Assembly (NCBI GenBank): GCA_907163345.1
Contig: CAJQUN010000142.1
Span: forward strand, 1,116,001 to 1,180,000
Direction of reading: 5' to 3'
DNA: 64,000 nucleotides
Source of the DNA: Haberlea rhodopensis
Lineage: Eukaryota > Streptophyta > Magnoliopsida > Lamiales > Gesneriaceae
Positions 11,313 through 23,286 of the stretch are shown one piece after another. The translations under genes and the position numbers were made by a program. The notes beneath the pieces were generated by a model. The model was given only the letters and a program-made list of their open reading frames with translations, did not search any database and had not been told where the DNA came from. Positions within the stretch are counted from its first letter, which is position 1. Every line of letters starts with the position of its first letter.

Positions 11313-13935
11313 TGTAAGGACCCCAAGCCCTTAATCCTTGATTAGTGTATTAACCACTATGTGTGGCACATGCTTTCAATAAAAGTCAATCGGGAAGCTC
11401 AGATGATACTTTATCATTGCATGGCAATTACAAAAAAATTCCTTTAACACTCAATGTTATAAGGTCATCAGTCTAACAACGAAATAGACCCACAAAGTTC
11501 GCCCAATATCATCCCTTTTTGCCACTTTTCACATTGTGGACTTTTATAAAAATTTGGGCAGAGTCTCCTCATAAATAGAGCTATCCCGAAATAGAAGCAC
11601 AACACATAACATAATTCCCGGCCAGGGAAAACATAATACTCATCAGAAAGCAGTAATACCAAGTAAATTCCCAGCCAGGGAAGACGCCACACATATGACG
11701 ACATAAATGGGTCTCAACACCCACATAATACACTAACGACTCTCATATCATTAGCAATTCTACCACAATTGCATGCAACATATAATGAAAGAGAGGAAGG
11801 CTCATGCCTTTATATACAACCCATATACGAGAATGTCCGTGCTCACATGCGAGCATCATAAATGTGTCTATAACCTCGGGTGTATATAAGTACTCTATAC
11901 GATACCGTGCTCCATCAAGCCCTGGTACCACGATCCTATGAGTACATCCAATCAACAGCTCGAGCTCAGCTCCACAGCCATCGATGCACCTGTTCACCTG
12001 CCCCAACAGAGACAGCCCCCAACGGGGTGAGCATACCAATACACAAAATCTCATAATCACAATAATGAAATTCATAATTTACAACACAAGTAAATATTAA
12101 TGAATTTTAAATGATACTCCCTGGATGGCAACATCCTCATCCGGGATTCCGTGTACTGTCCCTGTTCTCACAATCATCAAACTCATCAAATCTCATAAAT
12201 CAGTAAATCAACACATTGATTTAACCCATTGCATGCCTAGTTCTCGAATATCAATAATTATGATTCCAAGTTCATCATTCATGCAAAAGTAGATATCTCA
12301 ATATCTAACACTGATTTCATAGCCTCGCTATTAATCATAAATAAATTAAATGCCTAGCATTTATTTTACCAATTTTCCATTATACCTAGACATCTCAAAT
12401 GTCTTATAATGAAAACATGATCCCACGATCATTCTCAGGCATCTCAAATGCCCAGGCATCTCAAATGCCCTACAATAGTCATATACATCAGGTACCCCAT
12501 ATAACTTATGAGAGTTACACTACTCTAGTGTCACGTGCGCCCCTGACGGCGATATCAAGATTAGGTCGCTTCATAGCTTCTCAACACATATAAATAATCC
12601 TCATGCAACACATATAAATAATCCTCGTGCACGATTATTCAATAAAATCAAAATACATTATGCATTCACAAATGCTCTAATATGTAGTAATGCTCGTACG
12701 TCGCACGTACCTTAAATCTCCGAAGTCCGAGCCAAACCTTGCTCGAGTTCCATGCCCCGAGGAACGATGTGCTAACACGATAAATAATTCACAATTATTT
12801 ACGAACATGTAACCCATGCTCAAGCACACCTATAACCCTCAAAATATTGTCAACACACGACAATTAACCTTTTAAAATACCCGGGGCAGGGAGGGAAACG
12901 AATGAGACAATATCGAAAATTGTTCAAGGATACCCAACAAAATCGAACCTTAATCTCACAAATCGAACCCAATTAACACCATAATACATCTAAACATGTA
13001 ATTAACGATCCCTAACATGAATCATCAACCCATAGCCAAAACCCCCAAATTCGAAATCAACCCTCACCAAATTAGGGCAAAATTCGAACCATAGCTTCTC
13101 AATTCGATCACAATCAAGCATCATAAAACACCTAAAACATGCAATAATCGATCAATTGCACGAATTAATACCCCTGCCAAAAACCCCCAAATTTTCGAAT
13201 TCCAAGCCCTAAAATTCGAACATAATTTCGAACCAACAATCACGATTAGGCAGGGAAAAACATCACAAACATGGAAAAAGGGGTAAGGAACGTTACCCAA
13301 CGAAAATCGGAAGCAAAATCGGACGAAATCCGATGAACCCTAACTTTTGGGGATCGACGCATTCCAGCCAAATTCGAACGAGAAACGCGACGAAACCTTC
13401 AATTGACGGAGGGGAAAGGAGCGCCTCGCCGAGACGACGCCGGTGACAGGTCGCACGCGCCGAACGGCGGCGGGACGGCGGCGGGCGAAGCGTTTGAAGC
13501 GGCGGGGGTACTGTAGCAGCGGGAAAATCGGGAATGGGGCGCAGACGGAAAGAGAGAGGAAATAAGGGCTGAAAATGAGAATTTTCTTAAAATCTCGGGT
13601 TCAACTTGTATTTATAGCAAAATACCCCGAAAAACTAATAGCCCCACAAATACATCATGATTCCTGAAAAATCATCTGTTTTCAAAAATTCTCTCTCTAA
13701 CTCCAAAACCCCCTACCGGTGCTCACACAGCACCCGAGATCCCGAGACACATCAAAAACCCAACTCTTAGGTTTTACACCGTAATGTGAATACAATCTCA
13801 ACCTCTGGATCCAACGATCCCAACTACCCAATTAAACGAGTCCAACTCCTCGATTAAATTCCAAATCGCCACGTAAAACCACTTTAGGGATTATTAACAC
13901 TACGGGATTAACACCTATAATCCCTGGTCATCACA
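11313..13935 (-). repeat. Element D 5' LTR
   Basis: Length 2623 bp, essentially identical to 4743-7363. Differences seen by eye: t/c near 4919 versus 11489, a/c in AATTTAAAACAC versus AATTTACAACAC, and two 1-nt indels (CAATATC versus CAATCATC; an extra A before CCCCCAAATTTT). It carries the same TATA box, TACGT box and hairpin cassette. Confidence 0.95.
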
Positions 13936-14067
13936 ACAAGGGTCAACAATAACAGATACAAATACAAAGCATGTTCCCAGACACTGTATCATAAGTATCA
14001 CATGCCTTTAAGTGATTAGGTAACTCCCTAATTCACTTCCTCTACCCTTGTTCATCCCGTTCTCGAA

Positions 14068-14084
14068 CCACTGCTCTGATACCA
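14068..14084 (-). promoter_or_regulatory. PBS of element C (initiator tRNA-Met)
   Basis: The sense strand reads TGGTATCAGAGCAGTGG, four bases beyond the LTR end at 14089. Confidence 0.9.
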
Positions 14085-14599
14085 CTAATGTGGGGTCCTC
14101 GTTACTTAATCCATTATGTATCAATTAAGCATACATACGTGAGTCTGAATTAAGTAAAAACATGCACTGATTAAGAGTTTCTGACTAGTTAAGTTGTTAC
14201 AAGGGTTATAAAAACCTAATCAACTATACATCACATGGTCAAGCAACAACCTAATCCAAGATAACTCCTAGGCAGTGGTTCAGCTCGCAGCGGAAAATGA
14301 CTCACATCCCGTCTTCCCACGTCTATGAGTCCCTACAGAAACATTCATACAACGTGAGTATAGATAACAACAATCTCAGTGCAATATCAAAACACAATAT
14401 TAATGATAAAGCACAATAACAATCATCAAATGTGAATGCTTTGTATCATGCATCAACAAATGCACCATGTCGACATATCTCAACTATCATCCTATTATCA
14501 CGAGACCAATATGATTTGTCTATCTCAGTTCAATATGTCAGTGGAACCACATCACATCTTCATATTAGCAGCACATATCATAGTACCGTACTCATATGT

Positions 14600-14770
14600 G
14601 ATAATAGCCAGAGTATATACCCAAAAACCGGCGTATATCTCTCATACCAAGTATATGTAGCATACCCGAGCATATACCCAAACCAGGCGTATACCTCTAA
14701 TGCTAACGTATATGTAGCATACCCGAGCATATACCCAAACTAGGCGTATACCTCTAATGTTAAAGCATAT
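14600..14770. repeat. Tandem repeat of about 57 bp in the C LTR
   Basis: About two and a half copies of a unit that includes CCGAGCATATACCCAAAC, GGCGTATACCTCTAATG and GTATATGTAGCATAC. It lies between the TACGT box and the LTR end, the position occupied by hairpins in the other LTRs. Confidence 0.75.
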
Positions 14771-15080
14771 ACCTCATCCATCTCAAACACATGATATCCA
14801 TGAATGTACATGCATATGATACTACAAATCATATGATACCAACACAACACAATTCATGTGATATCAATCTCATAACATCATCACACAATATCTATACTCC
14901 ATACGTCAACACGTACCTGGTATACGACAATAAAAGCGATAAATCAGGCGTTGATGGCTAATTGCCTCTTTGCCCCTTCCCCTGTGATGATGTTATAAGC
15001 ACATGAACAATATACCATGTTATAAGAGGCTTCAAAACTAAATGCTACAAAAATATAACATTTTCATAATTTCCAAGGCA

Positions 15081-15288
15081 CCGATCGATCGCTACAATTG
15101 CCGTTCGATCGCCAAAACTTTTTGTCTCCTCGCGATCGATCGCAACTACTTGGCAATCGATCGCCAAAATGCCCTGTTCATAGCGATCGATCGCTACAAA
15201 CTCACCGATCGATCGCCACATAGTTTCACCGCTTTATATTTTGTCTGTCCTCGGCGATCGATCGCAACACAAGCACCGATCGATCGCC
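15081..15288. repeat. Cluster of GCGATCGATCGC palindromes, C LTR
   Basis: About nine perfect or one-mismatch copies of the self-complementary GCGATCGATCGC core in about 210 bp, 700-910 bp from the sense start of the LTR. Equivalent clusters occur in the LTRs of A, B, F and both solo LTRs. Confidence 0.85.
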
Positions 15289-15992
15289 GATGTCCAGAAA
15301 ACTTAGATCATGGCGATTTTCAAGCATATCTTCATAATTCTTCTCCTACAACTCGAAATTAACCATTTCCACATGTTTCTTGAAATCTCTAGTAACATAT
15401 AAACATGTTTCCATCATCCTACAATCCAATTCTTGGCAAACAAACAAGTTATGATTTCAAACATGAACACTTGAGACTCAACTTCACATACTTCATACAC
15501 AACAACATAAATCAAGCTTAAACTCATGAATTCCTTACCAAGAAGTTATTATATCACTTTGCTTTATTTTCTAGCTTGATTACCAAGTACAATCCAAGCT
15601 CAAAAATTCAACCTAAGGAAGAAATGAGAGAGGAGCTTGTGTAGGGATTTTGTAGGTGTGTTGAGGTGTATTGTGAGTTGCAAATCTGATATCTCATATT
15701 TATCAACCTCAAATGCAAACTCAAATAAAAGGCACATGCATATGAAATTCAATTCAAATGCCTACTAGTCCAAGTTGCTTGATATGTCACTACACTTGAT
15801 TTAATTCAGTCATTCCTATGCACTATATCTTGTTCATCATGTTTCTTTCCTTGTCATATATCTAATATTCATTTCATGGATGTGTTCATTAATCCTCAGT
15901 TCAACCCGAACCTGAGTCCATATCATACCGAAATTAATCATATTAACGGTATAATCATATGACACGTATATAAAGCAACTCGAGGCATTACA

Positions 15993-17080
15993 AAATCTCT
16001 CCAAGAGATAAAATTAATATAGTAGTGTTACCCCACTAACTATATCCCACAATTCCAATTGTGTTCTCGTTGCATTCCACATGCAAAGATGCTCGGCCAG
16101 AGCTAATAACGACCTGCCGACACTCACGTTGGTACTACCAACAGAATTGAGCGGTCCTGGTACGAGTCCTTCGAAACATTTGACGTATAAACATCCCCGT
16201 GAGGTATTCCCTGCCTCAAACATCATGCCACATAGAGACTACAAGAGTCTACCATAAACCCTCATCGTATCACCGTATGATTCACTAAACTCAGTTCCAG
16301 TGAGCAGTGTAATGGCCACAACAAGCACACTATATCACTGCAACAATACCTGGCTAGCAATATGCTACCCCATAGGTTTGTACCAAACCTATCAACATGC
16401 CATACGTACCATCCCGGTATTCCATACCGTACAAACCATTAGAGTAGTGGGTCATCACCCAATATTTATCTAAAACACCTAAGCATAATTGACATCCCGG
16501 TATCCTTGCTCAACCACGGTGCAATCCTAATCCATTAGGACTTATTCCACACCCTCAGGGTGGGTGTAACCATGTCTACCACACATTACAACGACAAGCG
16601 AGTAGTTTCCTCTATGACTACTCTTACCACCAATCACTTGGCCTTAGCCATTCCAGCGAGTATACCCAAAGGTATCACTACTCAAAAATATTTACCCCTA
16701 TTACATGATGCGGTACACTCACCGGTATAATGCATCCAATAGTCCATCGAGCAAACCTGCTCGGCATAATGGTCCCGTCAACTAGTGACCCAGACACTAC
16801 TCTGTGCCCACCATCGGCACTCCAACCATACGGCTAAATACATATACATAAATGTATTATTCACCGAAACGACGCTACGCGTCTACATAGGCATCCACTA
16901 TGTCATCCCGTGACGGTACCTGTCAACATATGACATTCAAAATAACATCGTCAACTCGTGACGGTATATGTCGATACACGACATCCATAGTCTCATCGTC
17001 AAACATATGACGGTATATGTATATCAACGCATGTCATCCACAATAATGCGAATAAAACAGTAATATGCCATACCTCATCG
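15993..17080 (-). other. Element B interior, non-coding
   Basis: Homologous to D 8840-9780 (GTTGGTACTAC and ACCTATCAACATGC versus D's GTTGGTACTCC and ACCTACCAACAAG). No gene. The first 20 bases in sense before the C LTR resemble a PPT. Confidence 0.6.
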
Positions 17081-18330
17081 CTAACGAGATAGAGGCATAC
17101 CTGCCATTTCGTCCAACCGTGGTACGCAATCAGCTCCCATCGCTCGTAGGTGGCGTAATCCAGTGTCACGTACATAGCGGTATAACCCATCACTTATAGA
17201 ATCAGCGGCATGATCCCTCGCCATAGACTCAGCTGCATAAAACATCGTTATAGATATCCGGCGGTATGAACGATCGCCATAGATGTAGCGGAATGTACCA
17301 TCGCTATATAATACCTGGCGGCATAGACCATCGCCAATAGATGTAGCGGAATGACCCATCGCTACATAATACCATGCGGCATGAACCATCACCATTAGAA
17401 TAGCGGAATAAACAATCGCTATGAATACCCAGCGGCATAAACCATCGCCAATAAACTAGCGGAATGAACCATCGCTATATAGATATCCGGCGGCATGAAC
17501 CATCGCCAATAAACTAGCGGAATGAACCATCGGTATATAGATACCCGGCGGCATGAACCATCGCCAATAAACTAGCGGAATGAACCATCGCTATATAGAT
17601 ACCCGGCGGCATGAACCATCGCCAATAAACTAGCGGAATGAACCATCGCTATATAGATACTAGGTGGCATGAACCATCGCCAATAAACTAACGGAATGAA
17701 CCATTGCTATATAGATACCCGACGGCATGAACCATCGCCAATAAACTAGCAGAATGAACCATCGCTATATAGATACCAGGCGGCATGAACCAACGCCAAT
17801 AAACTAGCGGAATGAACCATCGCTATATAGATACCCGGCGACATGAACCATCGCCAAGATACCCAACGGCATGAACCATCGCTATATAGATACCCGGCGG
17901 CATGAACCATCGCCAATAAACTAGCGTCATGATATCCCTCGCTAAGAAGCGGCAAATATCCCTCTTCGCTACTTCGCTTCGACATACCAGCGGCATAATA
18001 TCCCTCGCTTAAGCGGCAAATATCCTCCGTCGCTATCATATGACAGCGAAAAGCTCATCGCTACGCCATATTAGCGGTATACTATCCCTCGCTTAAGCGG
18101 CAAATATTCTTCATCGCGGTGGTATGACAGCGGCGCAACTACTCCTCGTTCTATCATGACAGCGGAAATACCCCTCGCTACGACATATTAGCGGCATAAT
18201 ATCCCTCGCAATAGTAATATGACAGCGGAATTATCCTCAGCTTCGACATATTTGCGGCAAATATTCTTCATCGCTATAATATGACAGCGGCAAGTATTCA
18301 CATCGCTACGCCATGCATGCAACCGTAATG
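17080..18330 (-). repeat. 58-bp hairpin tandem array in element B
   Basis: About eight units of 58 bp (starts near 17402, 17458, 17516, 17574, 17632, 17690, 17748, 17806) alternate TAGCG/CGCTA and GGCG/CGCC hairpins around a GAATGAACCAT or GCATGAACCAT loop, as in D. From 17930 to 18330 the units become AGCGG...CGCT types. The 21 bp at 18097-18117 match 60552-60572 (solo LTR 2) exactly in reverse complement, and 17989-18008 match 60614-60633. The array has therefore been exchanged between an element interior and an LTR of another family. Confidence 0.85.
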
Positions 18331-18664
18331 CATAACCCGTATTCCAATAAACATCGCCATGAGTGTATTTTAATGCACCTCGCTTCAAATGTGACATGCG
18401 GAATTTTACCATCACTTCAACATTTTGCGGCAAAGCATTAAAATCATCACTCCGATATATATGCAACCGTAATGCATAATCCATGTCTCATATGACCCTG
18501 CAACCACCATGGTTAGCAACAACATATTCCAATTATGAACACAAACCATAAACGCACATAAGCAATATAGTTGTGCCACGCAACACTAACTATCATCATG
18601 CATAAGTATGTGCTTCTCATTCTCATTAACATGTTCCTAGCCCTCAACAGTCCCAAAGAGCAAA
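18331..18664. other. Element B interior between array and PBS
   Basis: Non-coding. It contains an ATGCA/TGCAT inverted repeat near 18463-18479 (a similar one lies near 18317), the same hairpin type as in the H and solo LTRs. Its last part matches D's pre-PBS sequence. Confidence 0.55.
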
Positions 18665-18681
18665 CCACTGCTCTGATACCA
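18665..18681 (-). promoter_or_regulatory. PBS of element B (initiator tRNA-Met)
   Basis: The sense strand reads TGGTATCAGAGCAGTGG next to the LTR end at 18686. Confidence 0.9.
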
Positions 18682-18713
18682 CTAATGTAAGGACCCCCGT
18701 GCACCTGTAATTA

Positions 18714-19221
18714 GGCTCCGTTCGGAGTGGTTGATAACATTAGTAATCTTTGTATTACTTGTCATATCCCATGTTTTTTTTTTGATTTTTAACACAAATT
18801 ATCCCACCATATTTATCACACTCTAATCCCAATTTATAACAAAATGACATAAATACCCCTTCCCGCCTTTTTCACTATCTCAAAATTTGAAATTCCCGCC
18901 AAAAAATAATTATATATTATTACTATTATTACTATTATATATATATATATACACATGCAAGCACATGTGTATGTATATATATATATATATATATATAATA
19001 ATAATGTATATAAATTATATATATTACTATTATTATTATATATGCATAAATATATATATTATTATGTAATAATAATAATTATTATTATAATATGTTATTA
19101 ATATAATAATTTTATATATTATATATATATTATTATTATTATGTATTATACACACGCACGTATATTTATATATATATATATATATATATCTTATTTATTA
19201 TGTTTATTATTATATATTATG

Positions 19222-19257
<36 letters not shown>

Positions 19258-20021
19258 CATAATGTATATAACATTATATATATCTTACTACTTATTATAT
19301 TAGCATATAATAATATATATATTATAACTCTTCTTATTGTTATTATATATATATATATCTATGATATTTGTTACTTCTATATTATGATTTCTTGTATTAT
19401 ATTACTATATATTTATATTATATATGATTATCTATATATACTATTATGATTATTAATATTTATTATATATTTATTATAGATTTATTATAATGTAATTATA
19501 ATAATAATATTATATATTATATATATATTATTATTATATATATTACATACACCCGAATCTATATATATTATAATTAATGTTATTAAATATATATGATTAT
19601 TATTATTCTATATTATGATCACTGTATTATATTAATATTATATTATATATATATTTTTATGATTATATATATATTTTTATTATTATGGTTATTATTATTA
19701 TTTATTTATTTTATTAATATTATAATATATTTTTTATTATTATATTATAATGTAATAATAATATATATTATTACATATTATATATACTATTATTATTATA
19801 TATATACATACATACGTATATATATATATATTATAATTAATGTTATGTTTTATTATTATAATAATAAGGGTATTTTTGTCATTGTATCAAATAATAATCC
19901 TTATCAACAATCTTATCCTCCAATCACACACCATATAATTTATCACATACTATTTTTACAATCATTTCACAACTTTTTAATCATTACATTACTTATCATA
20001 TCCATAACTTCAAACGGTACC
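18714..20021. mobile_element. Tourist-like (PIF/Harbinger) MITE with AT-expanded interior
   Basis: Imperfect terminal inverted repeats, GGCTCCGTTCGGAGTGG at the left and GGTACCGTTTGAAGTT at the right (reverse complement), are flanked by TTA on both sides (18711-18713, 20022-20024). TTA is the 3-bp TSD of PIF/Harbinger elements. It interrupts the B LTR. There is no transposase. About 960 bp of the interior is TA/TTA microsatellite, unusually long for a MITE. The open frames rich in I and Y on it are low-complexity artefacts. Confidence 0.75.
18900..19866. repeat. Long AT microsatellite (TA and TTA/TAA)
   Basis: Nearly pure A/T for about 960 bp with runs of TA, TTA and ATT repeats and few C or G. 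It lies inside the MITE. Assembly length here may be unreliable. Confidence 0.9.
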
Positions 20022-21012
20022 TTAGTGTATTAATCCATGGTATTAGTGCATACAATCATAAAGGTAGGGGAAAAACCACTTGCTATCATAGCCAATCATT
20101 CATATAATAAAATTTCTTTACATTATTCCATGTAATGTCTAGTTTCCCCTAACCATGTTCACATACATATCATGCACCAATATAATACACTAACATGTTC
20201 TCAGTTCATTTAGCAATTCAATAAATAATTGCATGCTACTCATAAATGAAGAGAGAAAGACCCTTGCCTTTTTATACATGCCATATACACAAAATAGTGC
20301 TCACATGCGAGCATCAAATAGGTATGTGTGCATCAAATGTATAAAATACGGTTCTCAATACCGTCACTGGTACTTCGATCCCTGGAATCACCTCCATTCC
20401 ATAGCTCCAGTTTATCTCCAAAGCCATCGATGTACCTAATCACCTTCCCCAACAGAGACAGCCCCACACGGGGTGAGCATACCAATATCCCAAATCCAAT
20501 AATCACTAAAATACAATTCATAATTTACAAAAATGTAAATGCTATGAAATATAAAGATGCTCCCTGGATGGTATCATCCTCATCCGGGATCCCCTACAGT
20601 GTCCCTGTTCTCAAAATCATTGAAACCATCAAATTCCCAAATGCCAGTTAATCATTACATTGATTAACGAATCCATTTGTCACATATCGATATCGAAATC
20701 AATAATATCATATCATTAAACAATGATTACAGATATTCCATGTACCTCACTCATGGTTCCATATTTCTATTTCATCGCTCGCTCTACAATAGCAGCATTT
20801 CATTCTCACGCATGCTCAACAGCAGTGGCGTCATAACCAATGTTCGCTCAAAGGCGACAACATCCCATCATTGCTCGCTCAAAAGCGGCACCACATGATT
20901 CTCAATGCATATATGTACATTTGTAGCCAATACCATAAACCATGCCTTTTCACATACATTCAATTTAACACAATGTACCAAGCATTCAACAATTGCAAAT
21001 ATATTAAGGGGC

Positions 21013-21034
21013 TATGCTCGTACGTCATATGTAC
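21013..21034 (-). promoter_or_regulatory. TACGT/ACGTA box, B LTR (one half decayed)
   Basis: The sense strand reads GTACATATGACGTACGAGC. The second half-site is intact; the first is TACAT. Confidence 0.5.
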
Positions 21035-21435
21035 TTTATAATCTCGTAGTTTGAGTCCAACCTTGCATGAGTTCCACGTCTGATGAGTTATGTGCTAACA
21101 CACAAATAACTCTCAATTAAACATAGGCATGCAATCACGTGTCCAAGCACGTTCACAATTTCCAAACCTATCGTCTATCCATGACGATCACCAAAATAAA
21201 AGCCCCTCCGGTTAAGCATGCATAATACCCAAAATATACCATTTTACAAATTTAAAAGATAGCCAAAAACTCAATCGAGAATCCCATTTAATTAACTTTG
21301 GTTCCAACCAATCCATTTTAAAAGTATAACATTCCCATTGGAATGTAGACATTGCCCCGGAAACGGGCAACTTAAACATCGATTTCAAAATCCCGACAAT
21401 TTTCCAAAATTTCAAAAAAATAAAACCTTACGGGC

Positions 21436-21652
21436 GGCGATTGATCGCCTCATTTAGCGCGATCGATCGCCCTTGTCCAGTGGGCAAAATCGCCTACACG
21501 CGATCGATCGCCACCCCTCACGATCGATCGCCAACATGCTCGCGATCGATCGCCTAGACCACGCGATCGATCGCCTGCATTGTTCATCGTCACCAATTTA
21601 ACAGTTGCTCATCGCGATCGATCGCTCCTCCTCGGCGATCGATCGCCACCTG
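21436..21652. repeat. CGATCGATCG palindrome cluster, B LTR
   Basis: About eight copies of GCGATCGATCGC or one-mismatch forms, 730-945 bp from the LTR's sense start, the same offset as in A, C and the solo LTRs. Confidence 0.85.
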
Positions 21653-22039
21653 CGATTTTCCAAAAAACTCGAGCTTCCATGGTTTTTTTCACACCCAAAC
21701 TCAAAACCAACACCCCATACACCTTCAACACCTCAAATACACCATTTAAAACTAATAAAAACTCCAAAAACTCAACATAGGATTTTAACCAAAAATCCCC
21801 AAAACCCATAACCAACCAAAACCTCAACCAAAATCTACCATACCACTACCAAATCGAAGACAATGGTGAGGGGAAGATGAATACCTGATTATCTTCAAGA
21901 AATCGGGCTCCCAAGATGAGCCCCCAATGATTTTGCTTCCAAGAGCAAAAGAGGGGAAATGGGGGGGAAGGGTTTTAGCGTGGAGAGAGGGGAAGAGAGA
22001 AGGGTTTCGTGCTAAAATGACAGAATACCGAGTCCACTT

Positions 22040-22050
22040 GGTATATATAG
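22040..22050 (-). promoter_or_regulatory. Probable TATA box, B LTR
   Basis: The sense strand reads ACTATATATACC about 335 bp into the LTR. The same context (TATATATACCAA...GACTCGGT) occurs in the A LTR. Confidence 0.6.
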
Positions 22051-22379
22051 TACCAAAACTCGAAAATACCAGTCCCTTCACAAATACATCATGATTCATT
22101 AAAAATCATCTGTTTTCAAAAATCATCTCTCTAACCTCAATTCTCATTACCAGCCCCAGTACAAAGTACTCCGGACCCCAAATCCCACCAAAGACCAAAT
22201 TCCAAGGTTATCACCACGATGAGAATACAATCTCATCCCTTGGCTCCAACGACTCCAAATGCCGGATTTAAAATCCCCGAGAGTCTAGAAACCGCAATTA
22301 ATTCATAATTGCCACAAATGAAATCCATTAAGGATTATTACCATAGCGGGATTAACACCATTAATCCCCGGGTATCACA

Positions 22380-23286
22380 CAATGAGTCAGTTTGTGTGGT
22401 GTTGATGTTGGAATCACACCATTTGTCGTTGGTCTGTCAATCATTATTCTCTACGAGGTGAGAATAGCTGGGGATTGACAGTTGGTTTGGGGACTTTGGG
22501 TATGATTGAAGATACCCGAGTCTATTGCATTGAGTATGAATGTTGTGTTGGTACTTAGGCATGTATACCAGTGTGTATACGAATGCCAACGTTTTATTTG
22601 GTCCTCGTCGAGCATCGGGTTAGTATTGCTTGGATGAATGAATCTCCGGTGAGAGATTTTATCACCTTGAGATTGGTAATCTCGATGGCATGATTTATTC
22701 TGAAGAATGACCATGAGATTTGGTTGACTTCCTCCGAGGAGGACTTGTAGTACCTTGGGGTTATGGAAATTCATTTCTGGATAATTCGATAGCCTCCCTG
22801 TGTTAGGATTGTTGAATCCTAGGGTAAACGAAGGATGGCCAGGATTCGGATTTGTTAGGTGTCGTAGTTGACACGTGTGGCGGGAATGCAGCTGATTGTT
22901 CTTGCAAGTCCTTTCGAGAGCTTGAGACCTTGCAGAGTCTCGATGGTGTAATTGGACCAAGATATGATTCTTGGAACACCCGGATGTAGACATCTTTGGA
23001 GATGTGTTTTGTGTTGATCGGTGGCCGTGTTGTTGCCCAATCCGTGTTGCAATGTGGTGCAACTACTCCTTTGATGGAGATGGACTTGGAAAGTAGAAGC
23101 CGGATGTAGTTTAGGTACACTGTTGTGTACTGGTGGTTTCCTTAGTAACGATGTATGTTTAACATCGTAGGCTAAATCGTAGAGATATCATCGTGGCGAT
23201 ATCTATTTTGGAATCACGAATGATTCGTTTGCTTTGCAGTTAGGGTTGGCTGACTGCTTTTGAGATGGTTAGCATCGGGGAATGCT
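22380..23286 (+). mobile_element. Element A interior, part 1 (Gypsy-type, non-coding)
   Basis: A plus-strand piece homologous to the reverse complement of D 7850-8650, for example GTGTTGATGTTGGAATCACACC and the ATCATCGTGGCGATATC stretch. It is cut at 23286 by element E with TSD ATGCT and resumes at 40289. The upstream half of A is not visible. It codes for nothing recognisable; the 203-aa open frame on the opposite strand (22451-23062) shows no domain and is probably spurious. Confidence 0.7.

Larger units (their letters stand above)
4743..13935 (-). mobile_element. Element D: complete, young, non-coding Ty3/Gypsy-type LTR retrotransposon
   Basis: Two nearly identical LTRs (4743-7363 and 11313-13935) flank a 3.9-kb interior. 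The TSD ACAAG is perfect (4738-4742 and 13936-13940). A minus-strand PBS complementary to initiator tRNA-Met adjoins the right LTR and a PPT adjoins the left LTR, so the element reads right to left. By eye the LTRs differ by two substitutions and two 1-nt indels, which implies recent insertion. The interior has no gag or pol, so D must have been mobilised in trans (LARD-like). The sequence next to the PPT still reads ATTTCGAGGACGAAATTC in sense, like the end of a Gypsy pol, which suggests descent from a coding element. It carries the 59-bp hairpin array. It sits inside element C. Confidence 0.95.
13936..15992 (-). mobile_element. Element C: Gypsy-like element, 5' end (interrupted by D)
   Basis: A minus-strand LTR (14089-15992) is followed in sense by a PBS (14068-14084) and about 130 bp of leader before D's target site at 13936. 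The rest of C is inferred to resume at 4742 and continue left. No 3' LTR is in the window. The C LTR is unlike those of A, B and D in sequence but carries the same CGATCGATCG cluster and TACGT/ACGTA box. The right-hand junction with B (15993) is ambiguous: the next bases in sense resemble a PPT (CTCTTGGAGAGATT). Confidence 0.7.
14089..15992 (-). repeat. Element C 5' LTR
   Basis: In sense it runs from TGTAATGCCTCGAG (15992) to GAGGACCCCACA (14089); 1904 bp. It contains a TATA-like TGATAAATAT near 15700, the CGATCGATCG cluster at 15081-15288, TACGT-GTTG-ACGTA at 14900-14917 and a tandem repeat at 14600-14770. Open frames across it, such as 14432-14743, follow the repeats and are not credible genes. 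Confidence 0.8.
15993..22379 (-). mobile_element. Element B: truncated, non-coding Gypsy-type element related to A and D
   Basis: Minus-strand order: 5' LTR (22379 to 18686), PBS (18665-18681), then interior to 15993. No gag or pol frame is visible. The interior matches D from about 16090 onward and has its own 58-bp hairpin array. The 3' LTR is absent because element C, or a recombination product, begins at 15992. B's LTR has been enlarged by a MITE. Its sense start (TGTGATACCCCGGGG) adjoins an interior piece of the opposite-strand element A, so I infer that B inserted into A with possible TSD CAATG (22380-22384); the partner copy is not in the window. Confidence 0.75.
18686..22379 (-). repeat. 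Element B 5' LTR, enlarged by a MITE
   Basis: It has the TGTGATACCCCGGGG start (22379) and CCTTACA end (18686) of the A/B/D family. Length is 3694 bp, or about 2.4 kb without the inserted MITE. Removing 18714-20021 plus one TTA restores colinearity with the D LTR end (ATTAGTGTATTAA). It contains a TATA box (22040-22050), the CGATCGATCG cluster (21436-21652), a decayed TACGT box (21013-21034) and CGCT/AGCG hairpins near 20765-20895. Confidence 0.85.

Noticed and set aside
18887..20033. Open frames rich in I and Y, up to 146 codons
   Set aside because: They are translations of TA/TTA microsatellite inside a MITE with no domain.
22451..23062. 203-codon frame on the minus strand
   Set aside because: Antisense to element A's non-coding interior, no recognisable domain, and not kept in the homologous part of D.
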